Origin: Quillaja saponaria
Lineage: Eukaryota; Streptophyta; Magnoliopsida; Fabales; Quillajaceae
DNA length: 64,000 bases
Assembly: GCA_029379385.1 (NCBI GenBank)
Contig: CM055607.1
Span: 16,864,001 to 16,928,000, forward strand
Direction: 5' to 3'
Positions 22,800 through 34,935 of the stretch are shown in pieces; the first letter of the stretch is position 1; each line of letters begins with the position of its first letter. The notes under the pieces are model-generated. The model was not told the DNA's origin. It did no database searches and saw nothing but the letters and a program-made list of their open reading frames with translations. The translations under genes and the position numbers were made by a program.

Positions 22800-24570
22800 G
22801 TGGGAAAAGTATTTAGCTTAGTTTACCTACCTACTACCACTATGGTAAATAGAGAAGAAGAAACTCAAGAGTAGCATAGGGCAAGGACTCGAAAAGGGGT
22901 AGAGGCCACGTCAACCCTGCTTCCGTGGATCCAAACACACCAATCACACAGAGACAGTATACAAAACTCATGGCTGTATTGGGAGAGTTTTCAACAGCTA
23001 GGGGAGCTAGGACTGAGCACAGGACAGTATACAAAACGGCGGAAGATTCCATTTGAAAATCTAGGAGACAATTTGGGAAATGAGCACAGGACTGAGTCGA
23101 TGGTAGAATGAGGGCTCGATGATCCTGCTGAGCACGCTGAAACTCGACACCCTTTCACTAAAAGTGTGATAGATTGTCCCATTCCCCTTGCGGTCAAAAT
23201 CCCTAACTTTGGAGCAATACCATGGGACAATCGAATCCTGATGACTTCGTGATCGATTTTGAGTCATTGATGTTATTGTATGGGGTTCTCAACTAGGTGA
23301 TGTGCCGGGCGTTTAGATCTACGTTGAGGGGAAATGCAAGATAGTGGTTTGCCCAGGTTAAGTAGGACTCAGTCAGTTGTTTCGAGTAGCTGGTCACCCA
23401 GTTTAAACGTCATTTCATGACTAATAGAAGATAGAAGAAGGATGCCACCTATCTCTTTTCTCTTCGCCAAGATGAGGAAGAATCTTTCAGAGTTTATAAG
23501 ACATTTTAACTCGGCGGCTTTGGAGGTAGATGATGTGAACCCTGAGGTTGTAATAATTGCCTTGAAAGCAGGATTGAGGAAATTTGAATTTAAGAATAGT
23601 CTAAACAGGAGAACATCAAAGACTCTGGAGGAGCTCATGAGACAAGTTGAGGAATATATAAATGCAGAAGAGGTAGATAAGAATTTGCCCATGCCTTCCA
23701 ATTGAAACCCTAAGAGAGAGCATTTTTCTGACAATATTGATGGGTTGGTTGTCCGTAAGGTAAGGAGAAGTCTGGGAGGGAAAGAAGAGACCGCATATCT
23801 CATTTTCAACGATTTGAAAATTACAAGTAGCTTAACAGAACTTGGACAGCGATACTCCTAGCTGTCCATAAGAAGGGCATCTTGAAATTCCCCCTCACTT
23901 AGAAGTCATCAGGCAAGAATACCGATCATTCAAAGTTTTGTTTATTTCACAGAGGTCCTAGGTCATGACATGGAGGAATGCTGGACACTAAAGGACGAAA
24001 TAAAGAAGTTGATTAGAAAGGTTGTCTGATAGAGTTTGTCCAAAGGAAGGAGCGAGGAAGGCACATCAGCAAGCTAGTTACCTCTGGGAGCGCTCTGATC
24101 GCCACTTCGAGAGGCCCCTATACAATAAAGAGAGGGAAACTGGTGCAAGACCACCTAGGTCTCCAGGATGAGAGGGATAAGGTTGCAGGGCCGATACACA
24201 CAATTGTGGGCGGGTTCTAGCCTACAGGGAGAATGTCCACTGAGAGGAAGCGGTATGTAAGAAGGCCATTGTCAGACGAGGAACATCCTAAGAGATCCCG
24301 AGGAGAGAGGCCCACCGAGCACCATAACCTTCTCATATGAGGATTCGGACTGGTTGAAAACTCCGCATGATGATGCCTTAATATTGTCCACTACGATCGC
24401 CAACTATCAGGTGTAGAAGGTCCTGATCGACAATAGGAGGTTGATTGATATCATGTACTCCAAGTGTTTTAAGCAGATGAGAATCCCAAGGGAGACACCT
24501 ATTTTGATGGCTCTTTAGTCGGGTTTAACGAAGAATCAGTAGTGGTGGAAAAGGTCAGTCGAGCTACCAG
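22800..24570 (+). pseudogene. Ty3/gypsy gag-protease remnant, plus-strand copy
   Basis: The clearest block (23442-23705) encodes a Retrotrans_gag-like sequence (EFIRHFNSAALEVDDVNPEV and a LEELMRQVEEYINAEE helix). Upstream, 23140-23250 reads HPFTKSVIDCPIPLAVKIPN in part. Downstream, the Cys/His region (about 23940-24010, GHDMEECWTLKDE in one frame) and the start of an aspartic protease (about 24420-24480, LIDNRRLIDIMYSKCF) follow. The protease active-site Asp-Asn-Gly is Asp-Asn-Arg here. Frames shift several times. A related copy, on the minus strand and better preserved, lies at 62274-64000. The homology ends exactly where the LTR at 24571 begins. Confidence 0.8.
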
Positions 24571-27031
24571 TGTGACACCTTACTTCCTTAATTCTATACT
24601 TAACTCAATTAGTGTTTTAATGCCTAAATTAATTAGTAATCAAGCTTTCTATTATTTCTTCTTAAACTCACATAGACAATTTCTCCACGAAATTTTTTTA
24701 TTTTTCCTTTTTATTTCTCTATGACTGAATTCAACTACTTTTATTTAAATGATATTTTATTCTTTACTTGTTACAAGAGAATATGTTACGTACTCTTTCT
24801 TTTAATTAGCCTCCTTATTGTTACTTATTACAAAAAATATTTTAATTAATTTTCTTAATTAATATAATACCTTCAAGACTTAACTTCTTCAATTAAATTA
24901 CCACTAATTCCTTTAACTTGATTTAATTCTTAACTTGTCATCCTAACTAAAATCAGTTAGGCACTTAGTAAACTGAAATCACTCATTTTTACCTCCTTTT
25001 GATTAATTACTTATTATAAATTCATAGCCAACTACTATTAACTCTACTAATAATTTCCCTTATCCAATTTTAGACTTTTATGGCCGGTTAGTACTAGACC
25101 TTTTAAACCAATTCTTCATATCTTAATTTCTACCATTTGTTTCATTTGTCCTATGTTAATAGTCATCTTCTTTTCTTACCTTAACCGAATTAGACATTCT
25201 CTTTGCCTAAACCTTGCTTAGCCGAATTGGACATTTATTTTCCCTAAAGGATTCTACTTGACCGACTTTATCAAATAGATAGTCAAAGACTTACAAAAAG
25301 ACATAGTCTTCTATTTCATTTATTTACATGCTACACATGAATTTTTCATTAAGTTTGGACCAAAAGGAAATTATTACAACTATTTTACAAGTTTCTCCTT
25401 AAACTACTAAGTTAAATCTAAACTATATATATTTATAACTATGGTCATTACTAGAATTTTCTTTTAGACCAAATGACCATAACACAAAATATTAGGCCAT
25501 TATTCCACTTAAGCAGTGAGTGGAATTACATAAACGACCGTAAGAGGGCTATTCTCATCTCCCTCTTCATACCACCAGTCTACCACTTGCCATCCTTCGG
25601 TAACATATATGATGCCATCATCCAAGGAATAATAAAGCACATGAAAAGTTTGAATAGTAAACACCTCTATCAAAATCAGCTATCCTTGCACATCAAGATT
25701 GAAGGAAAAGTGGGTCGAACCTCAACAAGCATTCACACATAGCAACAAGGAATACCTTGATGACAGTTTTAAAAAGATAGAAATATGCAAATGTAAACTT
25801 TATTCTTTTCTTCTTTTTTCACTCCTTAGTAACCATTCTTAACCATTCACACAAACCCGAGGCTGCCTTACAAGGACTTCGGTATACCATGGATACTAAC
25901 CTCTCATATACATGAACTCAAGATAAGTTAATAGAATTATTATCTTTCTCCTTTTCCTTTAAACTTCCCACAAATGGAATCCTTTTCATCATTTTCATTT
26001 CTTATGTATGAAGGACATGATAATATCATGAAGAATATAGTAGTGCCAGGGAAGTAAGTATTGCAACGAGATAAAATTAACAAAGATATGTATGAATTAA
26101 AATATTTAAGGGTATTAGGCAATTATTCATACATAATTGCCTAATACCCTTAAATATTTTATTTTCTTCCTTCCTTTCCTACGCCACCTCTTTTAGTTTT
26201 CTTCCTTCTTTCTCCTTTCTATGGTTTTGCTTTCTCCTCCTTTAGTTCATGTTTTTCCTTTTCTTTCTTTAGGTTATGGTTTTGGTCTTTCTTTCTTAGA
26301 GGTCACGGTTTTACTGCTTTTGGTTTGTGTTTGTGTTTAAGGTTTATTTCTTCTTTTGGTATGGGTTTATGGTCACAAAAGGAATGTGTGGGTGTGTGAA
26401 TGGTGCATGGACAGTTTATATAGGAATTCAATTCCTTTGGCTTCTTCTTCATTAATGTGTGCTAATCATTTCCTACTTTTCATCTTCCAATAATATTCTT
26501 CCAAGTTGCCTCCTTCCTTTACTCTTGTCTTTCTTCTCTTAGTTTACTTCTAGTTTTCTAACACATGGCTTGCCACCTATTACCACATATTTTACACCTC
26601 ACCCCCTTTGCATTTAATGGAACTTTACTCCTATGTAGGTTTAATTAATGCATTCACACCTTCCTAACTTCTTTCCCACTGTTTTGGTTTAATTTTTCCT
26701 AGTTTAGTTCTTTTCTTGTTCCATTCTAATTATTCCCTAACTACCTAGTTCATTGTAACGTGTTTCCATAATTAGAAGTGGTTATGTCATGGTGATGCAA
26801 TGATGATGTCATCCTAATGATGTCTCCATCTTCCAATCCTAACTAAACTAACTAAATAATGATGTCATCATGATGTCACTATTTTCATATTTGAAAATTT
26901 ATCTTAAAATTTGCTAAATTAAATGTATGAAATTCCTACCGAATACATATATTAGGCTAATTATATGCTTAACCATAATTAATACATATTTAATCTAATT
27001 CAAACTAGATTAAATTTCTTGGGGTGTTACA
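24571..27031 (-). mobile_element. Ty3/gypsy-type LTR (2.46 kb), minus orientation
   Basis: On the minus strand the LTR opens TGTAACACCCCAAG at 27031, and its far end reads AAGGTGTCACA at 24571. The termini TGTAACACC and TGTGACACC are near-perfect inverted repeats. Next to it, at 27032-27060 on the minus strand, lies an A/G-rich tract preceded by GAATTTTAGGGACAAAATTC. This is the signature polypurine region that precedes the 3' LTR of Tekay/Del-type chromoviruses. The interior is non-coding and AT-rich. Confidence 0.75.
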
Positions 27032-27360
27032 TTTCTCTCCATCTCAAAAAGGAATTTTGTCCCTAAAATTCAAACTAACCTCATTAAATAGTTGTGGCTA
27101 AGTTTGCCTCACTTCATGTTCATCTTCCCATCACTTGACAACCTCCTTCTTGATTAAGCTTTTTTAGTATTCATTGGTGGTTTCTTAGCAATTGAAGGGT
27201 GTTTTAGTATCAAGGATTTATCAAGAGGAATACTCAACCCTTGTTTTTCTTCTTTGGTGGCTCCATGCACCACCTCAATTGCATGGCACTCCTCGGATCC
27301 GGAAGGAAGCTTTATAGCTTTGAAGACTTAGAACTTCACCTCTTGGTTTTGAACTCTCAT
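27032..27360 (-). pseudogene. 3' tail of the gypsy internal region (remnant)
   Basis: About 300 bases upstream (on the minus strand) of the polypurine tract show short scraps that would fit the end of a chromovirus polyprotein, for example EVSLNF before the tract. They contain several stops. The rest of the element is missing, and sequence resembling a hAT subterminal region follows at about 27365. Confidence 0.45.
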
Positions 27361-27364
27361 AGTC

Positions 27365-27535
27365 ATTGTTATCAGAATCATATAATACGCTTGTCGTACC
27401 ATACAATTCGCGTCAAGAAAGCAAGGTAGTGAGATGAACTAAAGGATGAATCGAAAAGTTTCCATAATCGTTCCTAAATTGGAGTGAATCGTTCCTAAAT
27501 CGAGTGTATTGAATCGTAAAATGAGTCATTGTGAT
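27365..27535. repeat. Possible hAT subterminal region
   Basis: Repeated ATCGT/ACGAT-type words lie here (AATCGTTCCTAAATTGGAGT, AATCGTTCCTAAATCGAGTG and AATCGTAAAATGAG). Such ATCG-rich arrays are common near hAT ends, and a hAT transposase pseudogene follows downstream. I could not define the terminal inverted repeat or the 8-bp target duplication. Confidence 0.4.
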
Positions 27536-28326
27536 TTAGCTTCCAGTGGACAGAGGCCCATATTCAAACAGACCTAACTTGAAATACTGACCCCAAAAAA
27601 AAAAAAAAATTAGCAAAAGAACTGCTCGGCTTCTTATGCACGCTACTTTTTGCTGTAAACCTAAAAACAAATTGATTCAAAAACAGAAATTGAAGCGTCG
27701 CTCGTCCATGGGCTTTGTTCAGAAGGTATCGACTCTGTTTTAGAAGGTAAGCACTTTAACCAAAGAAACTTGTTCTTCTTCTTCCTCTCCTGTATCTATC
27801 TTTCTTTAGCCAAAAATTATTTTTCATTTTTTTTAATCTTTCTGAGCAGAGGCTTGCCTTGGGTTGAACCTCTTTTTTTTTTTTCTCTGCACTTTGCTGT
27901 TTGTTTTGCATCTCTGTTTTTCTCTTTGGACTAGTTCTTTTTTATTGGGACTTGGGACTTGGAGAATAACTTGTTTTTTTTTTTTTTTTTTGATGGGACA
28001 GACATTACTTTTGAGATTGTTTCATGTTAACTTTGGTTTTAGATTGTAGACTATAGCTATTACTTTGTACTTTGTATTATCTTATTTTTTTTATTAGTAA
28101 TAGTGGATTACTGTTAGTAATAATGTAATATTGTGCCAAATTTGAAGGTTAATTCTTATTAAATTGTAATATATATTTTACTTTAGTTATTATTTGAATA
28201 TTTGTTATTTGTTCATTTCATAATTTAAATTCTCTAGTTATTTCTCTTGTTAATTTTTTTTTTATGTTTTTCATAATATAATTTATTAACTTATTATTTA
28301 TAATTTATATGTTTAGAATTTTAGTC

Positions 28327-29752
28327 ATGGCCCCTACTAGAAAAAAAAACAATCAAATTCCCAAGAGATCCGACATGGAAATACTGTTCCCAAGTTGATG
28401 AGAAAAATAGATTGGTGGTGAAGTGCAATTATTGTGGACTACAAATGTGGGGTGGCGTAAATAGAATGAAGCACCACTTAGTGGGTGATTACATAGATTC
28501 TCAAACTTGTCTAAATTGTCCAGATGTCGTGAGAGAAATATGCATCAAGATTTTGGATGGGATTCAAGAAAATAAAGGACACAAGAAAGATTGTTTTCAA
28601 GAAATAGATGAGGAAATTCAAATTGTAGGAGAAGAGTCAAAGCGGACTATGAATGCATATGTTAAGAAAGGAAAAAGGAAGATGCCACTAAAGCAACAAA
28701 CATTGAATGCAATGGTGAAGAAAAGAGAGTCAGTAATTAGTAGCATATGTAAATATTTGTATGGGCATGCTCTTCCTTTTAATTAAGTAAAAAGTCCATT
28801 GTTTGCTTCAATGATGAATATGGTAGCTGAATATACAAAGGCGTTGAGACTTTCAACTTACCATGAGGCTAGAGTAACCTATTTAAAAAAAGGAAGTGGA
28901 GAGTGTATGTTTAATGTTAGAGAAATACAAGAAAGAATGGGCAAAGACAGGTTGTACTTTGATGTCTAATAGATGGATAGATACAAAACAAATATCTCTC
29001 ACAAACTTTCTTGTCAATATTCGTAGTGGCACAATTTTTCTTAAATCTGATGGACACTTCGTGTTTTAAGATGCATAGAAGTTGTTTGAGTTACTTGACT
29101 CCATAGTGGAGGAAATTGGAGAGGAAAATGTTGCTCAAGTGGTTACTGATAGTGCATCAGTTTATGTAGCTGCCGATGATTACTAATGGAGAAAAGGAAG
29201 AAATTATTTTGGTCTCTTTGTGCAGCTCATTGCATTGATTTGATTTTGCATGACATTGGGGAGTTGAAGATTTTCAAAGTTACAATAAAGAATGCTAAGG
29301 AAGTATGCAATTTTATCTATCGACATGCTTGGGTGCTTAATATGTTCATGATATTTCTCTAAGAATAGGCAGCTAAAAAGATCAAGGGGTTACAAGATTT
29401 GCTACATCATTTCTTACTTTAAAAAGTTTTGATGAAAATATGTATGCTCTTCAAACTATGTTTGCATCAGGAAAAGTGAAGTGTGTCTCATTATGCTTCT
29501 AGGGTGGAAGCTCAAAAAGTGGAAGCAATTTTGTTACATGATTCTAACTTTTGGAAAGCATTCAAGTATGGTTTGAAATGTGTGGAACCACTTGTTACAG
29601 TTTTACGACTTGTTGATGGTGGTGCTAAAGAGAAAATTGCCAAAAGTTTTAATAACAAGTATGAACGAATTTGGAAAATTATTGATAGAAGATGGGATTT
29701 GCAACTTCATAGACCACTTCATGCTTGCAGCATATTTTCTAAATCCAAAGTA
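28327..29752 (+). pseudogene. hAT-family transposase, decayed and 3'-truncated
   Basis: The reading begins MAPTRKKNNQIPKRSD near 28327, but an early stop and a frame change precede the better frame 28412-28786. That frame has a BED-type zinc finger (VKCNYCGLQMWGGVNRMKHH) and a DUF659-type domain continues after it. SNRWIDTKQISLTNFLVN lies near 28970, DSIVEEIGEENVAQVVTDSA near 29100, and CAAHCIDLILHDIGELK near 29225. Further homology runs to about 29750 (WKAFKYGLKCVEPLVTVLRL). Stops occur near 28784, 29070 and 29360, with frame changes around 29185 and 29470. The C-terminal hAT dimerisation domain is absent; a (CA)n run and unrelated sequence follow. Confidence 0.85.
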
Positions 29753-29794
29753 AGTTGTCTAAACTCTAAAATCTTAACAAATCATTTTGCTTTA

Positions 29795-29795
<1 letters not shown>

Positions 29796-29827
<32 letters not shown>
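29796..29827. repeat. (CA)n microsatellite
   Basis: About 16 uninterrupted AC dinucleotides lie immediately downstream of the hAT pseudogene. Confidence 0.95.
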
Positions 29828-29829
<2 letters not shown>

Positions 29830-31565
29830 CATATAAAGTTTTCTTAACATGAATTAGGAGTATTAGTCTGACTCAACATCTTTTCAAATTGCTCTTGATG
29901 GTCCTTGATAGTACCCTATTGCTTCAGCTTCACAAGGTTTGCAACCAGATCCTTAAAAGCTGCATTTGCAAATATCTGACATGTCCATAATGTTAGTGCA
30001 AGGCTCTCCCCTCCAAATTTGAACTCACAAAACTAATCTTGTGTATTTTTGCAAACCTTCAATCTCAAAAAATTGGTCTACCTTATATTTCCAAAACTTA
30101 AAAGTTTTTTCCTTGATATTTAGGACACTTTATTCTAGCACATCGCATATGAGGATAGAAATTACTTGCATTCATAGCGTCAGGCATGCCTGCTTTTTAA
30201 GCCTTGGGCACCCAGGTTAATAGCCTCTGGAGCAAGTCCTTTATTCATCATTCCAGTAGGTCCACGCATTCCACCACCAACATTTTGTACTTCTGGTAGT
30301 AAGTTCATGGCTGGTAGACCTTCAGAGACCCCGAAATGAAGTACCGTTGATGGTGCTTGGGGCACTATATTTCTTACTGGTCCAACTTGAATTCCGGGAA
30401 CACCACTATTCCCACCGAAAGGACGGCCAGGAGCTTCATTTTACATTTTTGTCATCCTTCTAAATTCCTCCATCATTTTGGGTCATACTGTCTTCCATCC
30501 TACATCTGTGTTCTCATTTGTTGGTTTTTGTTTCAAGTTTTCTCCTGAAATCTCTCCCTTCAAGCATCATTCCATTGCATTGCACCTTACATCTACTAAT
30601 TGTGAGTCACCATGATCAACAGCTATGAGACCAAAATGTTAAATTCAATTCCAAAATGAACTTTCTCAAAGGAACTACAAAAATTCAAAGAAAATAAGCT
30701 AAGCTACAAAAATAGCAATTTCATTTATTGATTCTCTCTATGACTCGTACGGTAACACCCTAAGTCCAACTGGCCCAAGTACCTTTAAAAAGTCAACAAC
30801 ACTCACACCATATAGGTTAAAAAGCTAGCTAGAAGGTACTTAGTAGTTGACTCTTGTATGTTATATACACTTTCCTCTCCTCTTTCACAATCAATGTGGA
30901 ACTTCCTCTCTCTTGGGGTATTACACATACCCTTCCCAGCTATCTCCCTACCTGACTTCCCTTTATATTCTCGGTTACTAGCACCTTCTCCAAACCATCA
31001 AGCAAAATAGAAGAGTGGTGTTGTGTAGCTAGCAGTTGAAATACAAAAACCATAATAGGATTCCCAAGTAGCTCCCCCCCCCCTCCCCAAACTGAAATGA
31101 TGCGTTCTAAAACTTGTTTTAGTCCTGTAACAATTAACTCCTCTTTCAAGATTCTCCTTTTTCAATGGAATTATAGAGGTTGCACCGTATTGACACCAAT
31201 CTGGAAAATTGACAACCATAATACCTATTAACTCCTACTCCAAGATTCTCATTTTCAATGGAATTAGGAGATTTCAAAGATAGCTCGTCAATAGCAGAAG
31301 AATGTCCATTGTCTCTATTACCAAAAACAAAAGAATATGAAAAGACCCAGTTCTCACCTTTAGACATCAGGAGCTTCTATTGAAGCATCAAAGACATCAT
31401 TGAGTTCTCCGTGGGAGAGCTAGCATAACACTAATCATACGTTGGTTCCAGAATTTAGAGTTTAAGGTTGCAATTTATCAAATTGGACATATTAAGGTCT
31501 AAAGGGGCTTTGTATTTCAGTGTTCAAATTGTGCCCAACGAGGAGGAATGAGAAAGTATGAATGA
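29830..31565. other. Repeat-like intergenic DNA with one small unknown frame
   Basis: No gene recognised. On the minus strand, 30420-30180 gives a Gly/Pro/Met-rich frame (GGGMRGPTGMMNKGL) that is open for about 80 codons and looks like a gene scrap. I cannot name the family. A C-rich run lies at about 31073-31087. The left end of the long-inverted-repeat element starts near 31567. Confidence 0.4.
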
Positions 31566-32469
31566 GGGAAAAACTGGGTAAAGGATGTTGATTTTTAAAC
31601 TTAAAAGTTAAGATACAAGGTTTTTCAAACATATTGTGCAAATAGGGTGTTTTTTAAAATAGGGTGTTAAAGTCTCAATTTTTATGTCAACTCATATTGA
31701 ATTTTTTTCATGTAAACATCAGGTCTGTATAAACTTGATGTTGAAGATGCAGTGTCTAATAAAAGTTAAAACTACATGTTGAACACCTGGCTTTTGACTG
31801 TATTAGATATATAGACAAATAGGATGGTGCTTGTGTGATGTATTTGTATACTCCAAATCTCAAGTGTAAGATCAGGCAATAGAAATTATAGGTGTACAAG
31901 CGGTCTGGTATGGTCGATTGTGGGCATTTCGTCGACTGACCCAACCAAGTCGGGTGATCTAAAATGTTAACCGATAAAATAACCGATATTTTCAGTTTTG
32001 TAAAACTTCCATCCGCCTGTAATTCGGCCAGTTGCAATTGGTTACATTCAGTTTTTCATCCTCCAAAATTTCTTCAAATCCAGTACAAAGAAGAGACAAT
32101 GAATTCTTGAAAAGAAAATATTTTTAGAAAACAACCATTTCAGAAGTTGAATATGACACAACCGAGAAAAATCAAAGATCAAATTGTTAAAATTCAACAT
32201 CCTTAAACTTAAACCCACATGCAAATATTGCATAATCTAACCTAGATCTATTGTCATCAACCAAAAACATTTCTACGCAAGCTGGTAAAACAAAGAAGGA
32301 AAGGAGATTTGTTGACGAGCCCAATCAGTAGTAAAGCGAAGATGAGAAAGAAACTAAGGTTGAAGAACCCAGGAGAGTCTAGGATTTTTGGACAGAAGGA
32401 TCCAAATCCTATAATTTTTATACAAAACGGTAAATTTTTTACTTTAATAGCCAGAATAGGGTAAACTCT

Positions 32470-32691
32470 GAAACCGCATTTTCAAAAACCGGTTTCTGGG
32501 TCCAACTAAGCATGCCATGTCACCCCACTTACCCACAGCACACACCTCGCGCGCCACGTGGGCGAAATAAAATTAGGTATGAAACCGGCTTTTGTAAAGC
32601 CGGTTTCACCCAGTTTTTGTCCCCACGCGGGACCCGTCTGACAGGTGCATGGGGGACAATTGTCTGAAACCGGCTTTTGTAAAGCCTGTTT
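32470..32691. repeat. Three 27-bp hairpins in the left arm
   Basis: Palindromes lie at 32470-32496, 32581-32607 and 32665-32691. The middle one is perfect: 12-base arms GAAACCGGCTTT/AAAGCCGGTTTC around TGT. Two counterparts lie in the right arm at 34561-34587 and 34698-34723. Confidence 0.8.
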
Positions 32692-33190
32692 AAGACTGTG
32701 TGCTTTGCAGCACTGCAGGCTACCCTGCAGCGATGCACGTCCCAGGCCCCCCCTTGCAATAATCGAGACCCCTCCCCCCCCCCCCCCCGGTGCAATAATT
32801 CAAGTCGCCGCTCACACTCCTCTCTATAATACACACTCCTCACACTCTCCTCATCTTCATCCTTCATCCAGATACTCACCTTTCATCCCTCGTTTTCTCA
32901 CTGACTCTCCTCTAACAAACTCAACACATTCATCCTCCTTATCTGTAATCACATTCATCCTTTTTCTCCTTTAATATTTTCATGCTCTTCCTTCTTTGAT
33001 CTCCCTCACATTTTATTTGCAAGCAAAATCTTGGTAAGTTATAAAAATTTTAATTAAAAAAATTATTATTATTATTTTTAGTTAAATTAAATTATTTTCT
33101 TTTTGAAAATTTTATTTACAACCTATTATATTTACAAATTTTAATCATATATATTATTCTACCAATAGTTGAAATATTGCCGTTCATATA

Positions 33191-33607
33191 ATGGTCGGAC
33201 CAGTTACTAATGTCTCACAAGAAAATTGGGTAGTTTGGGCAAAGGAACCTGAGTACATTAGATTGTGGGAGATAAGGTGCGAGATGGAATCATATTGTAG
33301 ATTACACAAGCTGTCAGTGCCAAAAGCGATATCTGCAACTTTACCTCGTTCAACACAAAGTGAAATAGCTCAGGTGATTGAAAGACTAAAGTCCGAAATT
33401 AACCAGATAAATCGAAGACTAGATAAGTATCATGCCTAGCATGAGGCGGCTGCTCGGCAAGACGAGTTAAGAACTCCGACGATGATGAAAGTTGAAATTG
33501 ATGCGCAATATGAGAGCGATGATAACCTGTCTGACTACCCTGACAGTGATTATGATGATGATTTCGGTCATAATTTTCTTCTATCAACTTTGTCAGCATG
33601 TTGTTAA
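33191..33607 (+). CDS. Small ORF of unknown function inside the inverted-repeat element, amber-interrupted
   Basis: ATG at 33191 opens MVGPVTNVSQENWVVWAKEP. The frame runs to a TAG at 33437-33439 (codon 83), then continues without further stops to TAA at 33605-33607, for 138 codons plus the terminal stop. The part before TAG is Trp-rich and then helical (a run like IAQVIERLKSEINQINRRLD, a probable coiled coil). The part after it is acidic (SDYPDSDYDDDFG). A T/C-rich leader and an intron donor (TTG|GTAAGT near 33033) lie upstream, so it looks like a real transcription unit carried by the element. I do not recognise the family. TAG is one transition from CAG, so decay is the simplest explanation. 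Confidence 0.45.
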
Positions 33608-33739
33608 ATAATGACACACATATTTATTTCATTATCACCAATGTGTGGCAAGTTTTTCTAAATAAATTATAGTATTCATAATATGTATTTGATTAATATA
33701 AGTGTGTTCTATTAATTTTTAAAATAATTTAATATTTTT

Positions 33740-34345
33740 TCTTTTTACTAAATCATTTCAAATAAGTTTAAAAATTATATGCTTTAAATTAAAAAAATAT
33801 AGTAAAATTTAAAAATTTACAATATCATGAATTTTAAAATTTTAAAATATCATAAACTATAATAAAAACATTTATGATACACTATAGAATTAAAAAATTA
33901 TCAAAAATCTTAAATTCTAAAAATACCAAATTTAAAAATTTAAAAACTGTCATACACTATAAATTTAAAATTTATCATATATTTTTAATTCCATATAATT
34001 ATTATACACTTTAAAATTTATCATACATTTTAAAATTTAAATATATTAAACTATAAATATATAAATTAACATATACTTTATATTTAAAAGATATCATGAA
34101 TTTTAAAAATATTTATGATAAAATTAAAAATTATCAAAAATCTTAAATTCTAAAATTTAATAATTATTATATACTTTAAATTTATAAAATATTATATACT
34201 ATAAATTAAAAAATTACTATATATTTTAAATTTTAAAAATATCATACAATAAAAATTTTAATTTAAAAATTATCATATATTTAACAAAAACTCACTTATA
34301 AATTATCATATATTTGAAGCTTTTTTAAATTTCAAAAAAAAATTA
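33740..34345. repeat. AT-rich degenerate tandem array
   Basis: About 600 bases of imperfectly repeated words such as TTTAAAATTTATCATATA and TAAATTTTAAAATATCAT, with a loose period of 25-40 bases. It has almost no G or C and lies between the small ORF and the right arm of the inner inverted-repeat element. Confidence 0.7.
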
Positions 34346-34560
34346 AAAAATTTACAAAACTCATGAAAAAAAAAAAATTTAAGGATCTGAAATATGGAGG
34401 TATGCATTTATTAGAGGAGGGGGAAATTATTGGAGGTTAGAAAAATTATTGTATGTAGGTTGCAATGCAATGCTATGAAGAAATTATTGTGCAGGAATTA
34501 TTGAAAACTTCTGTTTACTATGCAGGGGCCTGGCATGGGTGATGGCGTGGAGGACGGTCT

Positions 34561-34723
34561 GAAACCGGCTTTACAAAAGCCGGTTTCAGTACTTGCATTG
34601 CAACGCTGCAGTCTACCCTGCAGCGTTGCGGGGTAGCCTACAAGGCTACATTATTTGTCCCCCGAGGGCCCGTCTGCGGGGTGACAAACTTGTAATGAAA
34701 CTTGCTTTACAAAAGTCGGTTTC
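34561..34723. repeat. Two 27-bp hairpins in the right arm
   Basis: GAAACCGGCTTTACAAAAGC and its completing arm lie at 34561-34587. A mutated version lies at 34698-34723. They mirror the left-arm hairpins. Confidence 0.8.
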
Positions 34724-34935
34724 AGGCATCATTAAATTTCGCCAACGTGACGCGTGAGGTGTGTGATCTGGGTAAGTGGAGTGACATGACATGTTTAGTC
34801 GGACCCATAAATTGATTTTTGAAATTACGGTTTTAAACTTTACCGCATTTTGATTATTAAATTAAAAAAATTATTATTTTATATAAAAATCCTAGAGTTG
34901 AGACCCTTCTATCCAAAACTCTGGAGAGTCTATCC

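Larger units (their letters stand above)
32368..34935. mobile_element. Inner long-inverted-repeat element with hairpin arrays
   Basis: The left arm (about 32368-32740) and right arm (about 34590-34935) are diverged inverted copies of each other. Both carry a GAAACCGGCTTTTGTAAAG-type hairpin and the block CCACTTACCC...CACACACCTC. Both also share a GC-rich GCTACCCTGCAGCG box at the inner end. The middle holds a T/C-rich leader, an intron donor (33031-33035), a small ORF (33191-33607) and a 600-bp AT-rich array. The design suggests a non-autonomous Mutator-like or fold-back transposon. The superfamily assignment is inference. Confidence 0.65.

Noticed and set aside
30180..30420. Minus-strand Gly/Met/Pro-rich frame as a gene
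   Set aside because: It looks like a scrap of a plant protein, but I cannot name the family or find flanking exons.
32529..32974. Overlapping frames of about 110 codons on both strands near 32.5-33.0 kb
   Set aside because: They lie across the hairpin arm, a poly-C run and a T/C-rich leader. Codon content is dominated by repeats.
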